From contig CBDDII010000003.1 of NCBI GenBank assembly GCA_965228905.1, positions 992,001 to 1,056,000 on the forward strand: a DNA stretch of 64,000 nt, in the 5' to 3' direction. The position numbers and the translations under genes were made by a program. This DNA comes from CALKXV01 sp965228905. GTDB taxonomy: Bacteria > Pseudomonadota > Alphaproteobacteria > Rhodobacterales > Rhodobacteraceae. The notes below the pieces were generated by a model, which ran no database searches, was not told where the DNA came from, and saw only the letters and a list, made by a program, of their open reading frames with translations. Below are positions 35,161-43,594 of this stretch, piece by piece. Each line of letters starts with the position of its first letter. Within the stretch, counting starts at the first letter, position 1.

Positions 35161-36963
35161 ATGGATGGCTCGACCAAAATTCTGACGGTGTCTTACGGGA
35201 CTTTCAGCTGCACGCTGGAAGGTTTCGAGGATCCGCTTGGCGCAATGCGCGATATCGCGGAATATTTCCGCGATCTGGCTGCCGACGATCGCTATTTCGG
35301 GGCTGAACCTCCGACGCCCGATGTCGAGATGCTGCAAAACATCGCCGAGAAAGAGGTGAATCGCCGCGTCGAAGCCCGATTGAGCGATACCGGCGTGGCC
35401 CTTCGCCAGGTCGATCACAAGCCAGAGCCGGACCTGGTGCAGCCGGAACCGGAAGCCGAAGACCCGTCGAACACCCCGGATGCCGACGATGCCATTGCGG
35501 CTCGGGTCGCCTCGGCCGCGCGGGAAAGCAGCGCAGCCGAAGCGGATACACCCGACACGGGTTCGGGGCCGCTGACCTTTGACGATGATTTCCTGATGGC
35601 CGACGAACCCGAGGATGTTCTGGCCGTCGACCCTTCGGCACGGGTGGCCGCAGATGGCCCCGCTGAAAGCGTGGCCGAGAAACTGCGCCGCATTCGCGCG
35701 GTGGTTTCCCGCAACATCGAATCCAAGGCCACCCCGGAAGCACCCAAAGAGGGCGGGGACGCCGCTCAGGCGTCTCAAAAACGCGACCGCGCTCTGACCG
35801 AGACCATCGAACAGATCACCGCCGACCTTGCCGAAGACGAGGAAACCGAGCCGGAAGGGACGGTTGCGGAAGCTGTCGCCTCGGAACCGGACGTGGACGC
35901 CGCAGAAGACACCACATCCGACGAAAACGCCGAACCCAAACCTGCTGAAAAGCTGGGCCGCGACACTTCGGAGCCGCTTTGGGTGCGTGACGATCAGGCG
36001 GAAGACGAAGGCGAGGATCAGGACGTCCTGCTCGCAGAACCCGACGCAAGTGATGCCGACGACGGTGACTTCGACGCTGCCGAGTCGCTTTTCACGAGCG
36101 ATGACAAGGCCGAGGCTTCAAGTGAAGCCGAAGCCAAGGCGGATGACGCGGAAGACGACGACGAAGGCATCGAGCGCCGTATCTCGGACATCATCGGGAA
36201 TCTTTCCGAACGCATCAACGAAGAGAACGAAGAAGATAACCCCGAAGACGACGCCGAAATCGAATCCCTGGACGCATCCGGTGCGCAAACGGGCGCGGTT
36301 CGCCATCCCGTCACCCGTCTGTTGTCGAACGATCAGGACGGCGATGTGGGCCGTCTTATGGCCGAAACCGACACCAAGCTGAACGAGGACGATGTCGTCC
36401 GTCGCCGCCGTGTCATCAGCCAGATGCGCGCCGCGGTTGCCGCAACCAAGGCCGACCGGCTTGTGTCGCGTCAGGTTCCCCGTGAAGCGGTCGAGGAGTT
36501 GGAGCGCAGCCCTTATCGCAATGACCTTTCCCAGGCCGTGCGGACCAACAAGGGCGGGGCCGAAAGCGGTGGTCGTGCGAAAACCGCATCGCCGCCGCTG
36601 GTGCTTGTGTCGTCTCAGCGCGTGGACTCGAAAGAGGCTTTCGGGGACTCAGAGGAAACTTCGGACATTCCCGAGGATTTTGCCGACTTTGCCGCAACAA
36701 TGGGCGCCAAGGAACTGCCAGAATTGCTGGAAGCCGCCGCCGCCTACACCGTGTTCGGCGAAGGCCATCCGTCTTTCACCCGGCCCGAAATCATGAAGCG
36801 CGTGGCCGCCGTCGATCCCACGATCCGCATGTCCCGCGAAGAAAGCCTGCGCTCCTTTGGCCAGCTTCTGCGCCAGGGCAAGTTCCGCAAGCTGGAACGC
36901 GGCCAGTTCACCATCGACCAGGACACAAAGTTCAACCCCAAGCACCGGATCGCGGGGGAATAG
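35161..36963 (+). CDS. Large acidic protein with conserved ends, unknown function
   Basis: A 600-residue cytoplasmic protein. Residues 1-75 form a compact conserved part (STKILTVSYGTFSCTLEGF, AMRDIAEYFRDLAADDRYFG). Residues about 76-400 are a disordered, Glu/Asp/Ala-rich linker, with one embedded basic helix VAEKLRRIRAVVSRNI and another ERRISDIIGNLSERI. The C-terminal 75 residues (AAAAYTVFGEGHPSF, RSFGQLLRQGKFRKLERGQF) are again conserved-looking and basic, resembling a small winged-helix or docking domain. I recognise it only as a conserved hypothetical protein of Rhodobacterales. ATG 35161 follows GGGAGAGAAAG. Its design suggests a scaffold that links two partners. Confidence 0.8.
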   Translation: MDGSTKILTVSYGTFSCTLEGFEDPLGAMRDIAEYFRDLAADDRYFGAEPPTPDVEMLQNIAEKEVNRRVEARLSDTGVALRQVDHKPEPDLVQPEPEAEDPSNTPDADDAIAARVASAARESSAAEADTPDTGSGPLTFDDDFLMADEPEDVLAVDPSARVAADGPAESVAEKLRRIRAVVSRNIESKATPEAPKEGGDAAQASQKRDRALTETIEQITADLAEDEETEPEGTVAEAVASEPDVDAAEDTTSDENAEPKPAEKLGRDTSEPLWVRDDQAEDEGEDQDVLLAEPDASDADDGDFDAAESLFTSDDKAEASSEAEAKADDAEDDDEGIERRISDIIGNLSERINEENEEDNPEDDAEIESLDASGAQTGAVRHPVTRLLSNDQDGDVGRLMAETDTKLNEDDVVRRRRVISQMRAAVAATKADRLVSRQVPREAVEELERSPYRNDLSQAVRTNKGGAESGGRAKTASPPLVLVSSQRVDSKEAFGDSEETSDIPEDFADFAATMGAKELPELLEAAAAYTVFGEGHPSFTRPEIMKRVAAVDPTIRMSREESLRSFGQLLRQGKFRKLERGQFTIDQDTKFNPKHRIAGE

Positions 36964-37055
36964 AGCGTTTCGGGGTCGGGTGTGTGGACAGAGCCGGCTA
37001 TCCAGCTCCTTGACGCAATTCCCTCTTACACAGTCGGCGGTTGAGGCTTGGAAAT

Positions 37056-37073
37056 TTGCAGTTTAGTCTGCAA
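37056..37073. promoter_or_regulatory. Inverted repeat upstream of LysE-family gene (candidate operator)
   Basis: TTGCAG-N6-CTGCAA is a perfect 6-6-6 inverted repeat 27 bp before the start codon at 37101. It could be bound by an Lrp- or LysR-type regulator; no regulator is adjacent. Confidence 0.35.
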
Positions 37074-37100
37074 CCAAATCCCCATTTTGGTTCCAGCCTC

Positions 37101-37733
37101 ATGCCTTCAGTCGAACTCCTCGTCGCCTTCCTGGTTGCCACAAGCATCTTTGCGTACATGCCCGGTCCGTCGACACTTTATGCTGCGGCCCAAACCATAG
37201 CCCGCGGGCGTCGGGCAGGGTGGTTTGCCGCACTCGGGATTCATATCGGCGGCTATGTTCATGTTGTGGCAGCGGCGGTTGGCCTGGCATTTCTGTTCGA
37301 AGCGGTTCCGCCGTTGTATCTGGCCTTGAAACTTGCCGGTGCGGCCTATCTGATCTGGCTCGGCGCGAAAATGTTCTTGTCCAAGCTCGAAGCTCAGCCT
37401 GAACAGACAACCTCAACCCCCAAGAGCGCAAAGCGTGCTTTTTGGGAAAGTGTATCGGTCGAAGTCCTCAATCCAAAGACGGCAATCTTTTACGTGGCAT
37501 TTCTTCCCCAGTTTGCCGATGCAAGCGCCGCGTTTCCGATTTGGCTTCAACTGCTCATCCTTGGGACCATCGTCAACATCATGTTTTCAAGCGCTGACGC
37601 CATTTGCGTCATCCTCGCAGACAAGATCGCAGCGGCATTCAAGACCTCAGGAACCGCAAATCGCATTGCACAGAGGCTGGGCGGCAGCATTCTTGTGGCA
37701 TTGGGTGTCAATTTGGCCTTTGACAGGCGCTAG
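37101..37733 (+). CDS. LysE/RhtB-family amino-acid exporter
   Basis: A 210-residue inner-membrane exporter with about six hydrophobic segments. Hallmarks are YMPGPSTLYAAAQTIARGRRAGW near residues 19-41, LKLAGAAYLIWLGAKMF and SVEVLNPKTAIFYVAFLPQF, typical of LysE/RhtB proteins that export amino acids such as lysine, threonine, or homoserine. ATG 37101 is the natural start. GC content is somewhat lower than in neighbouring genes. It is convergent with the acyl-CoA synthetase gene. Confidence 0.92.
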   Translation: MPSVELLVAFLVATSIFAYMPGPSTLYAAAQTIARGRRAGWFAALGIHIGGYVHVVAAAVGLAFLFEAVPPLYLALKLAGAAYLIWLGAKMFLSKLEAQPEQTTSTPKSAKRAFWESVSVEVLNPKTAIFYVAFLPQFADASAAFPIWLQLLILGTIVNIMFSSADAICVILADKIAAAFKTSGTANRIAQRLGGSILVALGVNLAFDRR

Positions 37734-37804
37734 AAACGCGGACATTCGTGCGAAACACAGCAGTTCGCCAAAGAGCGCCGTAGATCAGCATCCAGCCCAA
37801 CTTC

Positions 37805-39418
37805 CTAAAACCGCTTCCTCAGCTCGTTCTTCTGGATCTTGCCCGTCGAGGTTTTGGGGAGTTCCTCGAAGATCACCTTTTTGGGGCGTTGATACCCGGC
37901 CAGGTGTGCGCGGGCGTGTTCGATCAACTCTTCCTCGCTGACGGTTCCGCCTTCGATGCGTTCGACAAAGGCGCAAGGCACTTCGCCCCATTTTTCGTCC
38001 GGCATGGCGACGACGGCGACCAGTGAGACCTCGGGGTGGGTATAGATCGCCTTTTCGACCTCGATCGAACTGATGTTCTCGCCGCCCGAGATGATGATGT
38101 CCTTGGCGCGGTCGCGAATTTCCATGTAGCCGTCGGGATGGGTGACGGCGATGTCGCCCGACCAGAACCAGCCGTCGCGGAAGGCGGCGTCGGTGGCCTC
38201 GCCCTGTTTCAGGTAGCCCTTCATCATGATGTTGCCGCGAAAGGCGATTTCGCCCTGGCTTTCGCCGTCCATCGGTACGGGATCGCAGGTTTCTGGGTTC
38301 AGGACGACGACGTCTTCTTCAAGGGGGGCTGACACGCCCTGCCGGGCCTTGATCCTTGCGCGTTCCTCCGCCGGAAGGTCGTTCCACTCTGGCTGCCAGT
38401 CGCAGACCACCGCGGGGCCGTAGACCTCGGTCAACCCGTAAACCTGGGTGATGTTGATGCCCAAAGCCTCGACCGAAGCGATGACGCTGGCGGGCGGCGG
38501 GGCGGCGGCTGTCATCATTTCGATCTGTTGATCGAAGGGGCGTTTTTCGTCTTCACCGGCCCCGGCGATCAGCGACATGATGATCGGCGCACCACCAAGG
38601 TGCGTGACCCCGTGATCGGCGAAAGCGTCGAAGATCGGCCCGGCCCGCGGGGCCCGCATGAAGACATGCGTTCCGGCCAAAAGCGTGATCGTCCAGGGAA
38701 AACACCAGCCATTGCAATGGAAGAGCGGCACGGTCCAGAGGTAGACCGGATGCCGTGTCATGTTCCAGGTCATCACGTTGGCGACAGCGTTGGTATAGGC
38801 ACCGCGGTGCGAATAGACGACGCCCTTGGGCCGTCCGGTGGTGCCGGAAGTGTAGTTCAGCGCAAGGGCATCCCATTCATCATCGGGCAGGCGGTAGGGG
38901 AAATCGGGATCGCCTTCGGCCAGGAGGTCTTCATAGGTCGTTTCGCCAATCCGCGCCCCGCCCGGGCCGGTCGGATCGACGATGTCGATGACGGTGATGT
39001 CGCGGCCCGAGATTTCGATGGCGGCTTTCGCAACCTTTGAAAGCTCGGTATCGACGAGGAGGATCTTGGCTTCGCCGTGGTCCAGGATATAGCCGATGGT
39101 TTCGGCGTCGAGACGGGTGTTGTTGGCGTTCAACACAGCCCCGATCATCGGGACGGCGAAAGTGCATTCAAAGGCTTCGGGCACGTTCGGCGCGAACAGC
39201 GCCACCGTATCCCCCTTGCCGATCCCGCGTTTTTCAAGGGCCGAGGCGAGGCGGCGGCAGCGTTCGCCCACTTCCGCCCAGGTCCGCTTGGTGTCGCCGT
39301 GGATGGTGGCGGTGCGGTGGCCGTAAACATGCGCGGTGCGCTTCAGCATCGTCACTGGCGAAAGCGGCGTGAAGTTTGCCGGCTGCTTGCGCAGTTCTTC
39401 CCCGTCATAGACCGTCAT
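37805..39418 (-). CDS. AMP-forming acyl-CoA synthetase
   Basis: A 537-residue ANL-superfamily ligase that activates a carboxylic acid as an acyl-adenylate and then as a CoA thioester. Motifs are YTSGTTGRPKGVVYSHRG (P-loop), QVYGLTEVYGP, GWFWSGDIAVTHPDGYMEI with DRAKDIIISGGENIS, and the C-terminal catalytic lysine in KTSTGKIQK. The closest types are short- to medium-chain synthetases; in roseobacters some ligases of this length act on methylmercaptopropionate (DmdB), but I cannot decide that here. ATG 39418 follows GGGGAGAGG. It is divergent from the MocR gene over a shared CTGGAC operator. Confidence 0.9.
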   Translation of the reverse strand: MTVYDGEELRKQPANFTPLSPVTMLKRTAHVYGHRTATIHGDTKRTWAEVGERCRRLASALEKRGIGKGDTVALFAPNVPEAFECTFAVPMIGAVLNANNTRLDAETIGYILDHGEAKILLVDTELSKVAKAAIEISGRDITVIDIVDPTGPGGARIGETTYEDLLAEGDPDFPYRLPDDEWDALALNYTSGTTGRPKGVVYSHRGAYTNAVANVMTWNMTRHPVYLWTVPLFHCNGWCFPWTITLLAGTHVFMRAPRAGPIFDAFADHGVTHLGGAPIIMSLIAGAGEDEKRPFDQQIEMMTAAAPPPASVIASVEALGINITQVYGLTEVYGPAVVCDWQPEWNDLPAEERARIKARQGVSAPLEEDVVVLNPETCDPVPMDGESQGEIAFRGNIMMKGYLKQGEATDAAFRDGWFWSGDIAVTHPDGYMEIRDRAKDIIISGGENISSIEVEKAIYTHPEVSLVAVVAMPDEKWGEVPCAFVERIEGGTVSEEELIEHARAHLAGYQRPKKVIFEELPKTSTGKIQKNELRKRF

Positions 39419-39497
39419 TTCGCGATGTCCTCTCCCCTTTTCATCGGTTTACCAAGCGGATCGGCCCTGACAAAGCCCGAAAGCGGGTCTGTACAAT

Positions 39498-39520
39498 CTG
39501 GACCTATGGTATAAGTCCAG
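39498..39520. promoter_or_regulatory. MocR/TauR-type operator between acyl-CoA synthetase and mocR-like gene
   Basis: CTGGAC-N11-GTCCAG is an inverted repeat; read on each strand the half-sites are CTGGACCTAT and CTGGACTTAT, one base from the CTGGAC(T/C)TAA half-site I recall for the MocR-family regulator TauR of Rhodobacter (there as direct repeats). It ends 3 bp before the regulator start codon, so binding should repress the regulator itself. Confidence 0.65.
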
Positions 39521-39523
39521 AAC

Positions 39524-40981
39524 ATGGCCGTTTCCGAAGACATGTTCTTTCTCGATTCCAATTTCGAGGGGACATTGCAGCAACAAATACAATCGCTTGT
39601 CGCAGAAGGCATCCTGTCGGGGCGGTTTCGTCCGGGGGAAAAGCTGCCGTCGTCGCGTCGGCTGGCCCGGCACCTGGGCATCAGCCGGATCACGGTGACA
39701 CTGGCCTATACCGAGTTGCTGGCTGACGATTACATCATGGCGCGGGGGCGGTCGGGGTATTACGTTTCCGAGACTGCGCCGCAACCGCGGATCGGGCAGG
39801 AACGGCGCGAAGACAGTGGCGCGGTGGATTGGTCCAGCCGGATCGGGACGCGGTTCAGCGACGCGCCGCAGCTTGCCAAGCCCGAGGATTGGCGGCGGTT
39901 CCGCTATCCGTTCATCTATGGCCAGACAGATCCTTCGTTGTTCGATCATGCCAATTGGCGGCTCTGTGCCCTGCAGGCGCTTGGTTTGCGGAACTTCGAC
40001 GCCATGACCTCGGATTATTTCGAGCGGGACGATCCCAAGCTGGTCGAGTTCATCGCGCGCCATTCGCTGCCGCGCCGGGGCATTCTGGCCAACCCGGATG
40101 AAATCCTTGTCACGCTTGGGGCGCAGAACGCGCTTTGGCTGGCGGCCGAGGTGCTTTTGGGCGGGGGCGGCAAGGCGGTGATCGAGCGACCGTGCTATCC
40201 CGGCTTGTCGGGCATCCTGTCGCTTTCGCGTTGCGAGGTGGCCCCCGTGGACGTGGATCGCGGCGGCTTGCGGGTCGAGGCGATCCCGGCGACGGCGGAC
40301 GTCGTCTTTGTCACCCCAAGCCATCACTGCCCGACCACCGTGACCATGCCGCTGGAGCGCAGACGGGCGCTTTTGAAACGTGCCGGGAAAGAAGATTTCC
40401 TGGTGGTCGAGGACGATTACGAGTTCGAAATGGCCTTTCAGACGCCACCCTCACCCGCGCTGAAATCGCTGGATACGGAAGGGCGCGTGATCCACATCGG
40501 ATCGTTCTCAAAGTCGCTTTTCCCGGGCTTGAGGCTTGGCTATATCGTTGGAAACCGGGCCTTTATCAAAGAAGCGCGGGCCTTGCGCGCCGCCGTTCTG
40601 CGACATCCGCCGGGCCATGTTCAGCGCACCGCGGCGACCTTCATGTCGCTTGGTCACTATGATGCGCTGATCAAGCGCACCGCGACCGCCTTCAAGCGCC
40701 GTCGCCGCATCATGGCGGGGGCTTTCAAAGAGCATGGGCTGGAGGTGGCCGGCGGTGGCGAGGGCGGGTCGAGTTTCTGGATGCGAGCGCCGGAAGGCAT
40801 CGACACGCGGGCATTGGCGGCTCGGCTTTGGGAAGACAGCGTGCTGATCGAACCGGGTGCGCCGTTCTTTGCGGGCGAGGATAAACCGCCAAAGCGGTAT
40901 TTCAGACTGGCCTATAGCTCGATCCCCGACGACCGGATCGCTGAAGGTGTCGCCCTGATCGCGCGGGCGATGAAGGCCTAG
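39524..40981 (+). CDS. MocR-family (GntR/aminotransferase) PLP-dependent regulator
   Basis: A 485-residue regulator. Residues about 15-85 are a GntR winged helix (LQQQIQSLVAEGILSGRF, KLPSSRRLARHLGISRITV). The remaining part is a class I aminotransferase fold with PLP lysine in IGSFSKSLFPGLRLGYIVG, around residue 328, and VEDDYEFE. Family members (GabR, PdxR, TauR) sense an amino compound through PLP. ATG 39524 lies right after the operator without a clear ribosome-binding site; ATG 39542 is a possible alternative. The divergent acyl-CoA synthetase is a probable target; taurine metabolism is possible given the operator and the aminotransferase at 43757. Confidence 0.9.
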   Translation: MAVSEDMFFLDSNFEGTLQQQIQSLVAEGILSGRFRPGEKLPSSRRLARHLGISRITVTLAYTELLADDYIMARGRSGYYVSETAPQPRIGQERREDSGAVDWSSRIGTRFSDAPQLAKPEDWRRFRYPFIYGQTDPSLFDHANWRLCALQALGLRNFDAMTSDYFERDDPKLVEFIARHSLPRRGILANPDEILVTLGAQNALWLAAEVLLGGGGKAVIERPCYPGLSGILSLSRCEVAPVDVDRGGLRVEAIPATADVVFVTPSHHCPTTVTMPLERRRALLKRAGKEDFLVVEDDYEFEMAFQTPPSPALKSLDTEGRVIHIGSFSKSLFPGLRLGYIVGNRAFIKEARALRAAVLRHPPGHVQRTAATFMSLGHYDALIKRTATAFKRRRRIMAGAFKEHGLEVAGGGEGGSSFWMRAPEGIDTRALAARLWEDSVLIEPGAPFFAGEDKPPKRYFRLAYSSIPDDRIAEGVALIARAMKA

Positions 40982-41337
40982 TTCGACCGTCCGTGATAGG
41001 ACACGATCGCGGCCAGATCCTGTGGCGGGGTCTGTTCCTGAAGAACGGCGGCGGTGTTCGGGATATGGGTGAACAGCGAACCATCCGAAAAGAACGAACT
41101 GCGCGTGACAAAGACGATCCGCGCATCGGGTTGGCGATAGCTGGCGAAATCCGCGATGGCGAAGGCGCTGCCTTCTTCCAGCATGAGATCGAGAACAATC
41201 ACATCCGCGGTTCCGCCGCGAAGGTAGGTCACGGCTTCGTTCTGGCTTTTCAATACGATGACGTCTTCACCTTGTCGGCGAAGATGTCGCGCCCAGATGC
41301 GTGACAGATTTGAGTTTGATGCAACGATTAATATCAA
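40978..41337 (-). CDS. Stand-alone receiver-like protein, degenerate active site
   Basis: A 119-residue protein with the fold pattern of a response-regulator receiver: ILIVASN, then VIVLDLML with D50 at the phosphorylation position, then RIVFVTRSS. It lacks the acidic pair normally found after the first strand (SN instead of DD/ED), and the conserved lysine near the end is not seen, so phosphorylation is doubtful. No output domain. Start chosen at TTG 41337 behind GGGGG; TTG 41355 is an alternative. Its 3' end overlaps the mocR-like gene by four bases. A CtrA-like box lies upstream. Confidence 0.7.
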   Translation of the reverse strand: MILIVASNSNLSRIWARHLRRQGEDVIVLKSQNEAVTYLRGGTADVIVLDLMLEEGSAFAIADFASYRQPDARIVFVTRSSFFSDGSLFTHIPNTAAVLQEQTPPQDLAAIVSYHGRSN

Positions 41338-41406
41338 GTTGAACCCCCGGACCAATGAAGAGGCCAGCCTTTCCCACCCAGTTGGCGCAGATTGCGTCCA
41401 AAAGGG

Positions 41407-41421
41407 TTAACAGGAGGTTAA
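41407..41421. promoter_or_regulatory. CtrA-like box (TTAA-N7-TTAA)
   Basis: TTAA-CAGGAGG-TTAA matches the CtrA consensus exactly, in the region between the divergent receiver and transglycosylase genes. A further TTAA lies at 41439-41442. It suggests cell-cycle or motility-type control by CtrA. Confidence 0.55.
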
Positions 41422-41524
41422 TCTTGGTAGCTTTTTCGTTAACACTCGGCGGGATTCAGCCACCCGTGTTGCCCTATCTGTTTCTGGTGCTAATTTCGCG
41501 CTCTGAAATCAGCGGTTTGATCAT

Positions 41525-42697
41525 ATGCGATACATCTTTGTCCTGACAGTTCTCTCAATTCTCCCTTTTTCGGCGGCGGCGCAGTCCTGCGGCGGCTCTT
41601 TCGGTTCCTTTGTTAACGCTTTGAGGGCCGAATCTGTTTCACGGGGGCACGAAAAAAGTTCCGTGGACCGGTTTTTCGCCAACGTGCGCCAGGATCCGAA
41701 GGTGATCCGGGCGGACCGGGCGCAGGGCATTTTCCAGATGCCGTTCATAGACTTTTCACGTCGGTTGATCAGCCAGAACCGCCTGAATGCAGGCATTCGC
41801 AACGGCCAGAAATACGATGCGATCTTTGATCGGGTCGAGCGTGACTACGGCGTGTCGCGCGGTGTTCTGCTGGCCTTTTGGGCGTTCGAGACGGATTTCG
41901 GCGCGGTGCAGGGCAACTTCAACACCGTGAATGCCCTTGTCACCCTGTCGCACGATTGTCGTCGCCCGGACCTGTTTCGCCCGCAAGTCTTTGCGGCCCT
42001 TGAGCTTTACGAGCGCGGGAGCCTTGATCCGGCACGCACGACCGGCGCCTGGGCGGGCGAGATCGGCATGGTTCAGATGCTGCCCGAGGATATTCTTGTA
42101 AACGGCGTCGATGGTGACGGGGATGGCAAAGTCACGTTGAAAACCTCGCCTGCCGACGCGCTTTTGTCGGGCGGCAAGATGTTGCAAAGCCTGGGTTGGC
42201 AGAGTGGCCAACCCTGGATGCAGGAGGTCGTGATGCCTGGCGATTTCGACTGGTCGCAGACCGGGTTGGATACGTGGAAAACGGCGTCGGATTGGGTGGC
42301 GGCCGGGGTGAAGCCGCGTTCGGGTCAACTGGCGGCACCGAGCCTTGATGCGGCGATCCTTCTGCCCCAGGGGCGCGGCGGTCCGGCCTTTTTGGTTTAT
42401 CCGAATTACAACGTGTTTTTTGAATGGAACCAAAGCTTTATCTACGTCACCACGGCGGCCTATTTTGCCACGCGCCTGCAAGGTGCGCCGGTCTACAACG
42501 CGGGAAATCCGACATCGGCGTTGAGCGAAGGGCAGATGAAAAACCTTCAGCAGAAGCTGAGCGCCAAGGGCCATGATGTGGGCGGTGTGGACGGTATTCT
42601 GGGTGCCAAGACGCGCAGCGCGGTCCAGAAAGAACAAAAGCGCCTTGGCCTGCCAGCGGATGCCTGGCCGACGCGGGATCTTTTGAACCGGCTTTAG
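41525..42697 (+). CDS. Lytic murein transglycosylase (MltB family) with peptidoglycan-binding domain
   Basis: A 390-residue periplasmic enzyme. Residues 1-19 are a signal peptide (SILPFSAAAQS). The MltB-type domain has YGVSRGVLLAFWAFETDFG with the catalytic glutamate in FETDFG, and GEIGMVQMLPEDI. The C terminus (SALSEGQMKNLQQKLSAKGHDVGGVDGILGAKTRSAVQKEQ) is a PG_binding_1 domain. It cleaves the glycan strand to form 1,6-anhydro-muramyl products. ATG 41525. Divergent from the receiver gene with a CtrA-like box between them. Confidence 0.93.
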   Translation: MRYIFVLTVLSILPFSAAAQSCGGSFGSFVNALRAESVSRGHEKSSVDRFFANVRQDPKVIRADRAQGIFQMPFIDFSRRLISQNRLNAGIRNGQKYDAIFDRVERDYGVSRGVLLAFWAFETDFGAVQGNFNTVNALVTLSHDCRRPDLFRPQVFAALELYERGSLDPARTTGAWAGEIGMVQMLPEDILVNGVDGDGDGKVTLKTSPADALLSGGKMLQSLGWQSGQPWMQEVVMPGDFDWSQTGLDTWKTASDWVAAGVKPRSGQLAAPSLDAAILLPQGRGGPAFLVYPNYNVFFEWNQSFIYVTTAAYFATRLQGAPVYNAGNPTSALSEGQMKNLQQKLSAKGHDVGGVDGILGAKTRSAVQKEQKRLGLPADAWPTRDLLNRL

Positions 42698-42698
42698 T

Positions 42699-42821
42699 TT
42701 ACCAGCAAATCTGGATGAAGTTACCCTTGCATGATCCGGCCATCGTCGGGCCGTTTCCGGCGAAATTGCCGGCGGTCGCCAATGCGACAAGTACAAGAAT
42801 TACTGCAACAAAATCGCTCAT
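42699..42821 (-). CDS. Tiny hydrophobic peptide gene (40 aa)
   Basis: Read directly: MSDFVAVILVLVALATAGNF followed by 20 residues with two cysteines ending QICW. Residues 4-17 are strongly hydrophobic, so it is a small membrane or secreted peptide. A purine-rich AAGGTGGGA lies 8 bp before the ATG at 42821, and TTGACA (minus strand, 42875-42880) is a possible -35. It ends 2 bp from the transglycosylase stop, convergently. Function unknown; a chance frame cannot be excluded. Confidence 0.45.
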   Translation of the reverse strand: MSDFVAVILVLVALATAGNFAGNGPTMAGSCKGNFIQICW

Positions 42822-43312
42822 GGCGATCATCCCACCTTACACACACATTCAACAGCTCGCCCCACCTGCGAGTGTGTCAAAAGTAAGGCAACAAGGGGCC
42901 TGAAACAAGGCGGTGAGGAGTTACTTAAGGTAAACAAACCGGTTCCTAACCGGAAACTTGCGTGTTTCGGTCAGGGAATCGCAACCCGGAATCCGGGTGG
43001 TGTTGCGTGTTCAAGTGGCCGACGTTAACGCCTGATCCCGGCAAAACGGGCGGAAATCGCAACGTCGGTACTACGTCGGTATCGCGTCGGTATTGCGTCG
43101 GTATTACGTCGGTGCGCGATCGCCGTGGTGATGCGAGACCTCTGCGACGTTGCGTGCGGTAGGGAAGGTTGCCGGGCGGTTATTGGCGGGTTTGCGGACA
43201 ATGTGGGCCTTCGCTGCAGCAGCGCTAATGGGTGCTTCCAACTCCGTTTGCAAAACGGTGTGTTAGGTACAGTCGGTCGCTGCACAGCCGAACTGTTGAG
43301 AAAATTTAAAGT
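42822..43312. other. Gene-poor region with hairpin and 11-bp repeats
   Basis: No supported gene; open frames here are arginine-rich artefacts of the repeats. It contains the hairpin CCGGTT-CCT-AACCGG (42939-42953) and the five-unit 11-bp array at 43062-43116. Confidence 0.5.
43062..43116. repeat. Five 11-bp tandem repeats (CGTCGGTA core)
   Basis: Units start at 43062, 43073, 43084, 43095, and 43106; each is (A/G)CGTCGGTA plus two variable bases, the last unit diverging. The period of 11 bp is about one helical turn, so a bound protein would see all cores on one face. It resembles an iteron array or a slippage-derived repeat. Confidence 0.8.
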
Positions 43313-43594
43313 TCAGACTTCAGAACGAAAAAGAGAAAAGCCGCGAGTGCCACGGCGACCATTAGGCCAACTTCGATGCCAATGAAATCCAAAAAAAAAC
43401 AGACCGGCGAAAGCAACAAACGCCAAGCCAGACAAGAAAAAGGCCCATCCATTCAGGGCGATGTCAACCACGACGGAGAAGATCCAGGAAATCACACCCG
43501 TTTCTGGATTAGAAGCCGACTCTGGCCGTCTTCCGCGACTTACTCTCGGTGCGATGCGCACCAGTCTCTCCTGAAATGACTTTCGATCGGCCAT
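43313..43594 (-). CDS. Small predicted membrane protein, unknown
   Basis: A 93-residue frame. Residues 1-30 are basic (RKSFQERLVRIAPRVSRGRR), then two hydrophobic segments ISWIFSVVVDIAL and WAFFLSGLAFVAFAGLFFFGF, then a basic tail. No ribosome-binding site is evident before ATG 43594, and composition is less GC-rich than core genes. The basic-in, hydrophobic pattern is protein-like, but I do not recognise the family. Confidence 0.45.
   Translation of the reverse strand: MADRKSFQERLVRIAPRVSRGRRPESASNPETGVISWIFSVVVDIALNGWAFFLSGLAFVAFAGLFFFGFHWHRSWPNGRRGTRGFSLFRSEV

Noticed and set aside
43062..43116. CRISPR array
   Set aside because: The units are directly adjacent 11-mers with no spacers, and no cas genes are nearby.
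43025..43285. Arg/Pro-rich open frames across the 11-bp repeats
   Set aside because: The translation merely repeats the DNA repeat; there is no ribosome-binding site or protein-like composition.
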